This document shows positions 1 to 5,040 of a stretch of 12,398 bases of DNA, one piece after another. Source of the stretch: Streptomyces violaceus (GTDB lineage Bacteria > Actinomycetota > Actinomycetes > Streptomycetales > Streptomycetaceae). The stretch spans positions 25,649-38,046 of the forward strand of contig KL569113.1 of assembly GCA_000715635.1 (NCBI GenBank), written 5' to 3'. The notes under the pieces were generated by a model that worked only from the letters and a program-made list of their open reading frames with translations, ran no database searches and was not told the origin of the DNA. Each line of letters starts with the position of its first letter. Positions within the stretch are counted from its first letter, which is position 1. A program made the position numbers and the translations under genes.

Positions 1-59
1 TTTTTGGAGTACAAGACGATCAATTTGCCGGGCGATCTAGTGCTGTGACCGGGAGGGTC

Positions 60-356
60 CGGTGGTCAGGCCGCGGTCTGGACCGCTCTGCCGCCCAGCG
101 GGTCGCTTTCTCGCTGCGGATGCGGATGCGGATGCGGATGTGGGCGCGTTCGCGTCGTTGTGCTGCGAGAACGTCGGGGTGGCGGGCGTGCTTGTTGCAC
201 CAGCGCAGGTAGGCGTACAGGGCCCGGGTCTGGACGGTGTGGTTCGGGTGGTGGGAGTTGGCGAGGGTGAACTGCCGCAGCGGCCCGAAAATGGGCCTCG
301 ATGGGGTTGGCCCAGGAGGCGTAGGTAGGGGTGAAGCACAGCTCGACCTGTGACCG
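60..356 (-). pseudogene. IS630-family transposase, C-terminal remnant, frameshifted
   Basis: Read on the minus strand, the segment starts with residues VELCFTPTYASWANPIEAHF, the DDE-domain tail around the catalytic Glu of IS630-type transposases. Near position 290 the reading frame must shift: the expected continuation GPLRQFTLANS and then ALYAYLRWCNKHARHPDVL is found in the next frame. The shift lies at a run of A/T in the codons for HFG, consistent with a one-base insertion. Everything N-terminal to VELCF is missing, so the first two catalytic Asp residues are absent. The C-terminal part also contains an Ile-Arg repeat made by a hexanucleotide expansion. The remnant lies outside the tRNA-bounded element, in the left flank. 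It cannot encode an active transposase. The family call rests on recalled motif similarity. Confidence 0.72.
115..138. repeat. Hexanucleotide tandem repeat (TGCGGA x4)
   Basis: Four perfect head-to-tail copies of TGCGGA, followed by a degenerate TGTGGG. It lies inside the transposase remnant and produces an alternating Ile-Arg stretch in the minus-strand frame. An in-frame slippage expansion in decaying sequence is the simplest reading. Confidence 0.85.
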
Positions 357-449
357 GCATCCAGCCATCGTGGATGGCTCGGAGCCATGATCCGGGGCGA
401 TGAGGGAGTGGCCTCAGGCTCCCTCGGAGAGGACGCCGAGTGTACGTAG

Positions 450-467
450 TGGCACGCGTGTGGCACG
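450..467 (+). repeat. Tandem TGGCACG pair, putative integrase arm sites of a neighbouring element
   Basis: TGGCACG occurs at 450-456 and 461-467, start-to-start spacing 11 bp (one helical turn). It sits just left of a terminator and the tRNA-Arg repeat at 531. The true right end of the element at 10398-10460 has the same order: repeat pair, terminator, tRNA core. I infer that this is the integrase-side end of another element adjoining on the left. A near-identical pair occurs at 2428-2446. Confidence 0.5.
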
Positions 468-481
468 ACACCTGAAACGGT

Positions 482-524
482 GAAGGGCCAGCATGGGAGG
501 AAACCTCTCCTGAGCTGGCCCTTC
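482..524. terminator. Hairpin terminator left of the 531 att copy
   Basis: A perfect 11 bp stem GAAGGGCCAGC (482-492) / GCTGGCCCTTC (514-524) encloses a 21-base loop that itself can pair GGAGG with CCTCTCC. It is the counterpart of the terminator at 10419-10452 on the other side of the element. It probably ended transcription of an integrase gene that lay to the left. Confidence 0.75.
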
Positions 525-530
525 TGGCTG

Positions 531-572
531 TGCCCCCGGCAGGATTCGAACCTGCGACACCCGCTTTAGGAG
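531..572 (-). repeat. att core, left copy (attL), partial tRNA-Arg 3' end
   Basis: Forty-two bases identical to 10460-10501. They cover the anticodon loop, the 3' anticodon stem, the variable region, the T arm and the 3' acceptor strand. Beyond 572 the sequence no longer follows the tRNA. On the acceptor side this copy reads ...GGCTG then TGCCCCC, lacking the G that gives the encoded CCA end in the right copy. It is therefore a displaced, non-functional 3' tRNA end. Confidence 0.93.
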
Positions 573-657
573 TTCGATCTATCCCTCACCCAGGTGGGGC
601 CTGCCTTGCGCATCGGTGCCACACGTGGGTGCTGTGTGTCGCCGCCGTCCGGGGTCG

Positions 658-680
658 TTGATGTCAGCGTTGGATGTCAG
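658..680 (+). repeat. Tandem GATGTCAG pair, putative integrase arm sites (left end)
   Basis: GATGTCAG occurs at 660-667 and 673-680, 13 bp apart. Both copies are embedded in TTGATGTCAG and TGGATGTCAG. The same arrangement with the same spacing and orientation occurs at the other end, 10398-10419. In a circularised element the two pairs would flank the 42 bp core on either side, as expected for the arm-type sites of a bivalent tyrosine recombinase. The distance from the core is 85 bp here and about 40 bp on the integrase side. Confidence 0.7.
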
Positions 681-725
681 CGGAACAGCTCCGGCGCCGG
701 CAGGACTCCAAGCGCAAACACACGA

Positions 726-1301
726 CTAGCGTCTCAGGCTTGTCATCCCTGCCGGGACCTGCCATGAGTTGGCGCGGCTGCCCGTCACCCACCGTCCGGT
801 ACCTAGGAGAACTGCGGCCCGGCAGGTCAGAGGCTCACCGGGACGGGAGGCGCGGATCGTGTCGATGATCTGCCACATTGGCAAGAGCCATGTCTTCGCC
901 TCGCCAGGCTCCAGACGGCAGACGCTCCCCTGCATCGTGAAGTCGACCGCTCGAACGCGAGATGGCGCACCGCCCCAGTAGGAGCGACGTCTGTCGGATA
1001 TGCATGGCACGCGTACGCTCACGGGTCCACGCCCAGTGTTGCGTACGACCACACTGAATGCGTCGTGCACGTACGATTCGAACTCTGCGCCCTGGATGCG
1101 TTGAAGGTCCGTTGTAGTGCAATCGACAACCTCCGAGACGATGGACGGGACAGGATCCCCATCGTCATGGATCGCGATCGACAGTTCGCAGCGCACCCGG
1201 GCGCCGCTCAAGAAGTGGCTGACGACTTGCCAACTGAGTGACACCGTAGACACGGCCAAGCTGAGAGCGGCGACAGCGAATGCCCCGGACGCGTCGGTCA
1301 T
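726..1301 (-). CDS. Hypothetical membrane-anchored protein (191 aa)
   Basis: No function is recognised. The chosen ATG (1301) gives a protein that begins MTDASG and then enters a hydrophobic segment at about residues 7-29. After a short basic stretch follows a roughly 150-residue soluble domain with alternating hydrophobic positions and few long helices, suggesting a beta-rich fold (FSVVVRNTGRGPVSVRV). An upstream start would add a very basic 27-residue leader ahead of the hydrophobic segment and looks less likely. No Shine-Dalgarno is visible. Instead a TATCAT box lies 6 nt before the ATG, which fits a leaderless transcript. The gene is the first cargo at the left end; its stop lies 46 bp from the GATGTCAG arm repeats. 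Single-helix anchors with a beta-type domain are frequent among Streptomyces hypothetical proteins; topology is not determinable here. Confidence 0.75.
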   Translation of the reverse strand: MTDASGAFAVAALSLAVSTVSLSWQVVSHFLSGARVRCELSIAIHDDGDPVPSIVSEVVDCTTTDLQRIQGAEFESYVHDAFSVVVRNTGRGPVSVRVPCISDRRRSYWGGAPSRVRAVDFTMQGSVCRLEPGEAKTWLLPMWQIIDTIRASRPGEPLTCRAAVLLGTGRWVTGSRANSWQVPAGMTSLRR

Positions 1302-1307
1302 TCGAGG

Positions 1308-1313
1308 ATGATA
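1308..1313 (-). promoter_or_regulatory. Putative -10 box for a leaderless start at 1301
   Basis: The sense-strand hexamer TATCAT lies six bases before the ATG, so transcription would begin at or next to the start codon. No convincing -35 is seen. The same geometry (TAGCAT, six bases, ATG) precedes the patatin-like gene. Confidence 0.35.
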
Positions 1314-1493
1314 TGGGCGTCGGGGTCGAGACCGGCGACGTTTTTCCCGGTTCGTGTCACCTCGCTGGCATGGCGGTAGCACCAGGCACCACAGGTGCGG
1401 AACGCCTTGTCACCCGTATCCATCAGCTACCCGTTCGGGCTCTCTCCGCGACAGGCGCGAGTCGTGGGAGTGTTGGGGGTGACGACCTGGTGG

Positions 1494-1646
1494 CCAACAC
1501 GCTTGCCAACTGTGTCGGTGGCCTGCTGGGGTGTGTGCGGGGGCGTTCACCTGCGTTCATGGGCGGCTTGCCCGTGAGGCGAACTCGGCGCGCGGTCCTT
1601 GGTGAACGGCCGTGAACGGCTCTGAATGAGACGGAAACTGAGACGG
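1494..1646. repeat. Module X, copy 1: tRNA-Ser-like core plus tandem repeats (relict att flank?)
   Basis: This module is repeated in the same orientation at 4361-4513. Order: CCAACACGCTTGCCAAC (1494-1510), which read on the minus strand resembles the anticodon arm of tRNA-Ser(GGA). Then a 29 bp block identical in both copies (1540-1568) containing the inverted-orientation pair GTTCACC/CGTTCA. Then TGAACGG at 1603 and 1613, and finally TGAGACGG at 1627 and 1639 (12 bp apart). The core-to-repeat distance is about 92 bp, close to the 85 bp at the genuine left end of the element. It fills most of the 415 bp gap between the genes ending at 1717 and starting at 1301. I see nothing else in 1314-1493. 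Alternative reading: a duplicated regulatory region. Confidence 0.62.
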
Positions 1647-1716
1647 GGGCCCGGCCGCGCTGAGCTGCCCCGAAGGCCGGGTTCCTCTCACAGGGGCGCA
1701 CGCCCTCGAGTGGTGC

Positions 1717-2238
1717 TCAGGGGTGCCGCTGAGTGCGGGTGTCGTGGCTGGGCGCCAAGGGATCGAAGGGCAATTCTGGGATGCCGAGTTCTTGGCGCAT
1801 GGCGGATGCGGTGGCCTGAACGGCCTTGTAGTAGGTGTGCTGTGCGGTCTGGAAGGTGCCATCCGTGATGTGCGCGCCGTCCGCGAGTAGATCGCGCAGA
1901 GTTCGGACGGTGCGGAACGCTTCGACGCCCAGCTCGACCACGCGAGGCGGGGCAAGCATCGTCAGGCCGAACCGTTGCTCGAACAGACCGGACTCTGAGA
2001 AGGCGGCACGGACTGCACGCCTGCGATCTTCAGGTGTGTCGTAGGCAGCTTCTGAGGCGAAGCGCATGCTCTCTGTCGCGCGGGCCAGGTGAGAGAGGTA
2101 GGTCACGAAGGCTTCGCGCAGAACGGTCTGCGCGTCTGCTCGTTGGGCACGCTTCCAGCGGTCTCGGTCCACAACGAATGTCGCGACGATGCCAGCGAGT
2201 GCGCCGGCTATGGCACTCAGAGGTGCAGTCCAGTCCAT
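1717..2238 (-). CDS. Hypothetical protein, N-terminal membrane helix plus helical cytoplasmic domain (173 aa)
   Basis: No function is recognised. A hydrophobic segment spans about residues 6-23 (LSAIAGALAGIVATFVV) and is followed by a basic patch (DRDRWKRAQR). The positive-inside rule then puts the rest of the protein in the cytoplasm. Residues about 35-150 are predicted helical with many Ala, Arg and Glu residues (REAFVTYLSHLARATESMR). This is the same plan as the proteins at 2984-3628 and 3841-4305: short N-terminal anchor, basic linker, then an Arg/Ala-rich helix with a YxxYxxxL-like pattern. The ATG at 2238 has no clear Shine-Dalgarno. Upstream lies a type Y repeated module; downstream, before its stop, lies a type X module. 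It could be a stand-alone cargo gene of a relict element end. Existence of the gene is likely; its role is unknown. Confidence 0.75.
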   Translation of the reverse strand: MDWTAPLSAIAGALAGIVATFVVDRDRWKRAQRADAQTVLREAFVTYLSHLARATESMRFASEAAYDTPEDRRRAVRAAFSESGLFEQRFGLTMLAPPRVVELGVEAFRTVRTLRDLLADGAHITDGTFQTAQHTYYKAVQATASAMRQELGIPELPFDPLAPSHDTRTQRHP

Positions 2239-2304
2239 ACGACTGTATTGAGCACACGTTGTTGCGCGCTGTGAAGAAGGAAAGCGGTCCCAAGCGCTGA
2301 TGAT

Positions 2305-2446
2305 CTCAGCTTGGGAAGCTTGGGTCCTCCGCGCTCGATAGGCGCGCTGACCTGCTGCGCAGCAGCGTCACGACGTGTGGACGTGCTCGGTGAGTGACAG
2401 CTGTTCCCCGTGGCTCCCCGCGCTATCTGGCACGGGTCTGGCACGG
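2305..2446. repeat. Module Y, copy 1: tRNA-Gly-like core plus tandem TGGCACGG pair
   Basis: The module begins with CTCAGCTTGGGAAGCT (2305-2320), which on the minus strand matches the anticodon stem-loop of Streptomyces tRNA-Gly(CCC) as I recall it. Eighty-seven bases later come two CCCCG blocks (TTCCCCG at 2404, then TCCCCGC). Next is ATCTGG and a pair of TGGCACGG at 2428-2435 and 2439-2446, 11 bp apart. The pair ends 3 bp before the stop codon of the next minus-strand gene. The second copy at 3685-3826 has the same order with core-to-TTCCCCG spacing of 100 instead of 99 bp. It lies 67-208 bp upstream of the gene starting at 2238, so a promoter/operator role is the alternative. Confidence 0.6.
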
Positions 2447-2449
2447 TGC

Positions 2450-2764
2450 TTACCGCGGCCCTGGCGGCTTGGGGACACCCTTGTCCATCAGCGCGTTGGT
2501 GAACGCAACCGCGAACCGGTGTGTCTCGGGTGTCACGTCGGTGGGCTCGCTGGCGTACCAGCGGAAGGTGTCCGGGTTTCGCTCAGCCTCGTTCAACCAG
2601 TGGGCCAGGCGGTGAAGCTCTCCTTCGCTGAGCCTGGTGGCGGCCTGATGAACCCACGCCTCATCTGGCCCGGTGTACGTCCCCAGAGCTATAACGGCCA
2701 GCTCCACCACGTCCGGCGCGAAGACAGACCGGCAAAGATCACGGGTATCAGGAGAGACCGGCAT
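2450..2764 (-). CDS. Hypothetical small protein (104 aa)
   Basis: No family is recognised. The protein beginning MPVSPDTRDLCRS is mainly helical and acidic with no membrane segment. Its middle reads ELHRLAHWLNEAERNPDTFRW, followed by TPETHRFAVAFTNALMDKG. The frame stays open upstream to 2983, but that extension is Arg/Ser/Cys-rich and looks non-coding, so I chose the ATG at 2764; no good Shine-Dalgarno supports it. The stop codon is 3 bp from the TGGCACGG pair of the adjoining Y module. The gene that starts at 3628 and ends at 2984 lies upstream on the same strand, leaving a 219 bp gap. In that gap I see no repeat, hairpin or tRNA-like core. It may share that gene's transcript or have its own promoter. 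Confidence 0.6.
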   Translation of the reverse strand: MPVSPDTRDLCRSVFAPDVVELAVIALGTYTGPDEAWVHQAATRLSEGELHRLAHWLNEAERNPDTFRWYASEPTDVTPETHRFAVAFTNALMDKGVPKPPGPR

Positions 2765-2983
2765 ACGCCGAGGATGCGGTGTCCAGGATGGCAGGGCAAT
2801 AGAGAGTCGTCGCCGACTGTCGCACCCCTGACGCCGGCCGGACTGTACACGTGACCTCTTCGTCCCGAAGCAACTGGACCGCGTGCTTGGCCTCGGGCTT
2901 GTGTGCCGCTCACCTGCGCTGACGGTCCGCAGGCATCCGCCCTTGTCCGCCGCTGTCTTCGGCGTTGTCGCGCAGTTAGACAC

Positions 2984-3628
2984 TCACTGGTCCGGGTCCC
3001 CAGACAGCCTGTCGATGATCGTGGCTGCCCGACTACGGGCCTGGTCCGATTCAGGCTCACTGCCGTGGGCACGAACAGCTTCCATCACAAGCATGCGATA
3101 GTCGCGCCTGACTCTCTTTGCTTGATCTATGGCCGCGCGCAGCTCGGCCACGGGGGCGGGCCCACGGGCTGATGAGGTCACATTCTCGCCTTCAGCGAAC
3201 CAGCCGAAGGCGATGTGCGCGGCTCCTTGGGTGGCTGCTCCTAGTCTCGCTGCTGCGTAAGCGACGTCCTCCGGCCCTTCCAGGAGGACGCGTTCGTAGG
3301 CCGTGCTAGTGGAAGCTTCGAAGCTATCTCTCAAGCGGGCAAGCGCCGCATCTGGCGAGGAAGCATCACCTGACATGAAGTCAGCTACCCACCAGAGCGC
3401 GTCAAGCTGCGTAGAGATCTCCGCCGCGTAGGCGGCATATGCCTGCCGTCGGGGCTCTCGTAGCTGCGCGGTATGGTCCGCGCGTATTTGCCGTTCCGCC
3501 TGCCGCTCTTGCGTAGCCAACTGCAGCTTCACCTGGGACCGGGCGAAGTAACCAGTCACCCCTGCAGCAGTTGCTGTGCCCAGTGCACCAACTGCCGCGC
3601 CTAGTAGTGCCGCGAGACTTGCATCCAT
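2984..3628 (-). CDS. Hypothetical protein, N-terminal membrane helix plus long helical domain (214 aa)
   Basis: No function is recognised. The chosen ATG places a small-residue hydrophobic segment at about residues 4-27 (LAALLGAAVGALGTATAAGV). It is followed by a polar, Gln/Arg-rich helix that could form a coiled coil (QVKLQLATQERQAERQIRAD), then RRQAYAAYAAEISTQLDALW. The rest is Ala-rich and predicted helical to the C-terminus. The plan matches the products of 1717-2238 and 3841-4305, including the Arg-x-x-AYAAYA segment after the linker (compare RLDAYSAYAGAL at 3841-4305). A GTG at 3673 would add 15 polar residues before the helix and is possible. Its upstream region is the second Y module, and the 104-aa gene lies downstream on the same strand. 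Such proteins are common and uncharacterised in Streptomyces; a membrane-tethered scaffold or sensor is only a guess. Confidence 0.78.
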   Translation of the reverse strand: MDASLAALLGAAVGALGTATAAGVTGYFARSQVKLQLATQERQAERQIRADHTAQLREPRRQAYAAYAAEISTQLDALWWVADFMSGDASSPDAALARLRDSFEASTSTAYERVLLEGPEDVAYAAARLGAATQGAAHIAFGWFAEGENVTSSARGPAPVAELRAAIDQAKRVRRDYRMLVMEAVRAHGSEPESDQARSRAATIIDRLSGDPDQ

Positions 3629-3684
3629 GTCTTCATTCTCGGCGTCTTGATCCTTTCCCGTGCCAGAACGCACGAGTCCGCACG

Positions 3685-3826
3685 CTCAGCTTGGGAAACT
3701 GCGAGCATATTGCGGCCTGCCCGTGCAATGACCTAGGGGAACGCCCCGATTGCCGCCTCCTCAGGCTGGACCGCTTCACCGTGATTCCCCGCTGTTCCCC
3801 GCTCAATCTGGTGCGCTTGTGGTGCA
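3685..3826. repeat. Module Y, copy 2: tRNA-Gly-like core plus tandem TGGTGCR pair
   Basis: CTCAGCTTGGGAAACTG (3685-3701) is preceded by CGCAC and a CGAGTC. Together these resemble the anticodon arm and start of the T arm of tRNA-Gly(CCC), read on the minus strand, with a few mismatches. One hundred bases from the core start is TTCCCCGCTGTTCCCCGC (3785-3802), then ATCTGG. Then come TGGTGCG (3809) and TGGTGCA (3820), 11 bp apart. The repeat unit differs from copy 1 (TGGCACGG) while framework, spacing and position just before a stop codon (3841) are kept. That is what one expects if the repeats are binding sites whose recognition sequence changed together with a cognate protein. Confidence 0.6.
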
Positions 3827-3840
3827 GCCCGCCATGCGCA

Positions 3841-4305
3841 TCAGAGATGACGCTTGGACGCTCTGACCAGTCGACTGATGTCGTCGCGGGTCTTTACCCT
3901 GCGCTGGTCTAGTTCGGTCCTGCTGTCCGTCTTGGGCAGGGCTGTGACGTCCGCAAGTGCAGCTTCTGCCGCCTCGCTCAACACCTCGTCATCGGTGAGC
4001 ATCTGCACCCGGAAGAGAGCTTCTTGGGCGCTGGAGCGCAGGTCGTATGCGCGGACTCGCACCACGCCGGGGTCCTCGTGTGGTACTTGTTCGTGTTCGC
4101 AGAACCAGAGATGTACCAGGCAGCGGCGGTAGTTGATGAGTGCGCCGGCGTAGGCGGAATAGGCATCGAGTCGCTCCTGGCGGAGCCTCTCATGACGGGT
4201 GAACTGATGCCCCTTGTCGGTGGTGCGCTGCTGAAACGCCAGGGTGAGCCCCGAGCCGAGCAGGGTTCCCAGAACGGCTATGGCACTGGCGATGATGGTC
4301 TCCAC
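3841..4305 (-). CDS. Hypothetical protein, N-terminal membrane helix plus helical domain (154 aa)
   Basis: No function is recognised. It starts at GTG (4305): METIIASAIAVLGTLLGSGL, a hydrophobic helix at about residues 3-24. Then follow a basic, His/Gln-rich linker (KGHQFTRHERLRQERLDAYS) and helical sequence with LFRVQMLTDDEVLSEAAEAALAD. The C-terminus is strongly basic (RLVRASKRHL). The anchor, linker and R-x-DAYSAYAGAL arrangement is shared with the 214-aa and 173-aa proteins nearby, which suggests a diverged family, although sequence identity is low by eye. A GGGG lies too close to the GTG to be an ideal Shine-Dalgarno. It diverges from the plus-strand gene at 4559, and the whole of X module copy 2 lies between them. 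Confidence 0.75.
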   Translation of the reverse strand: METIIASAIAVLGTLLGSGLTLAFQQRTTDKGHQFTRHERLRQERLDAYSAYAGALINYRRCLVHLWFCEHEQVPHEDPGVVRVRAYDLRSSAQEALFRVQMLTDDEVLSEAAEAALADVTALPKTDSRTELDQRRVKTRDDISRLVRASKRHL

Positions 4306-4360
4306 ACCCCAAGCTGATCACGCATCACCGGCCGGGCGCAGTACACGCCCTGCTCTCATG

Positions 4361-4513
4361 CCAACACTATTTCCAACTGTGTTGGTGTGGCCTTGGGCTG
4401 GGTGCAGGGGCGTTCACCTGCGTTCATGGGCGGCTGGCCGTCGGCGTGGTCACGGCTCAGGCCCTCGGCTGACCGGTCATGAACGGGGCTGAACGAGACG
4501 GAAACTGAGTCGG
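4361..4513. repeat. Module X, copy 2: tRNA-Ser-like core plus tandem repeats
   Basis: CCAACACTATTTCCAAC (4361-4377) is the counterpart of 1494-1510. Where the two copies differ, one or the other keeps the tRNA-Ser(GGA) base, so together they match CCAACACGCTTTCCAA. Then comes the 29 bp block shared with copy 1 (4407-4435), TGAACGG at 4480, TGAACGA at 4490, and CGAGACGG (4494) with TGAGTCGG (4506), 12 bp apart. The motif GACGGAAACTGAG is identical in both copies. CCAAC and GTTGG around 4373-4385 also form a palindrome. The module fills the divergent gap between the GTG at 4305 and the ATG at 4559. Confidence 0.62.
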
Positions 4514-4558
4514 ACGGCGGGGCCAGCTCGCTAGTGCTCTTGGTGTCGAGGAGGGGGC

Positions 4559-4888
4559 ATGGCACCCGTCCGCAAGGGATCACGAGGGATAGTGGTCGAT
4601 GGCACGGTCTACCGTTGGCGTCTGCGAGGCAAGCCGACGTACTCCCAGGGCCTGGCCTGGTCGCCGTGTACGTTCGCGGTCGAGCATGCAGATACCCCGG
4701 GGGCGACCCTGGTGGTTACAACCGATCAGCCACATCAGAGCAACTGGATCGGTCGCGAGGCCAAGACTGTGCTGCCCTCCGGTGTTGCCGTGGCGGTTCG
4801 GCTTGCCCTGCGCGAGGGCTGGACTCCGACGGTTGCGGGCTCCGCGTTCCACCTCGACCAGTCCTCCGGCTTCACGCCCTCATCCTGA
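4559..4888 (+). CDS. Conserved hypothetical protein (109 aa)
   Basis: A confident coding call. A strong GAGGAGGGGG Shine-Dalgarno at 4548-4557 lies just before the ATG, and codon use is typical of Streptomyces. The protein reads RGIVVDGTVYRWRLRGKPTY near its start and then WSPCTFAVEHAD. It contains an NWIG motif near residue 62 and ends AFHLDQSSGF. I recall this type as a widespread small Streptomyces protein with short beta strands, no signal peptide and no membrane helix, but I cannot assign a function. It is the only plus-strand gene of the left half and lies just past the second X module. The 152 bp between it and the patatin-like gene contain only a weak minus-strand open frame (4872-5021) with one hydrophobic segment. 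Confidence 0.85.
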   Translation: MAPVRKGSRGIVVDGTVYRWRLRGKPTYSQGLAWSPCTFAVEHADTPGATLVVTTDQPHQSNWIGREAKTVLPSGVAVAVRLALREGWTPTVAGSAFHLDQSSGFTPSS

Positions 4889-5040
4889 GGGGCCGATGTA
4901 CGCGCCAGTAGTCCCTGTTGACTGCTCCGGACCCCCTGAACCTCGCACGGTTGTGGCACGTGAACTCTTCTGGGTTGGTTGCCGCTACGAGCAGGGCAAT
5001 GACTGAGACAACGCCGGACACGAGGGTTGCGAGTAGCGAA

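Noticed and set aside
1..59. Possible terminal inverted repeat of the IS630 element
   Set aside because: No matching partner end is present in the window, so the boundary cannot be shown.
1066..1082. GATTCGAAC resembling a tRNA T-loop on the minus strand
   Set aside because: It lies inside the 726-1301 gene where it codes for EFES, and no stem or core-like sequence surrounds it.
2765..2983. N-terminal extension of the 104-aa protein to 177 aa
   Set aside because: The extension is Arg/Ser/Cys-rich, contains no helix pattern like the rest, and no ribosome binding site supports its start.
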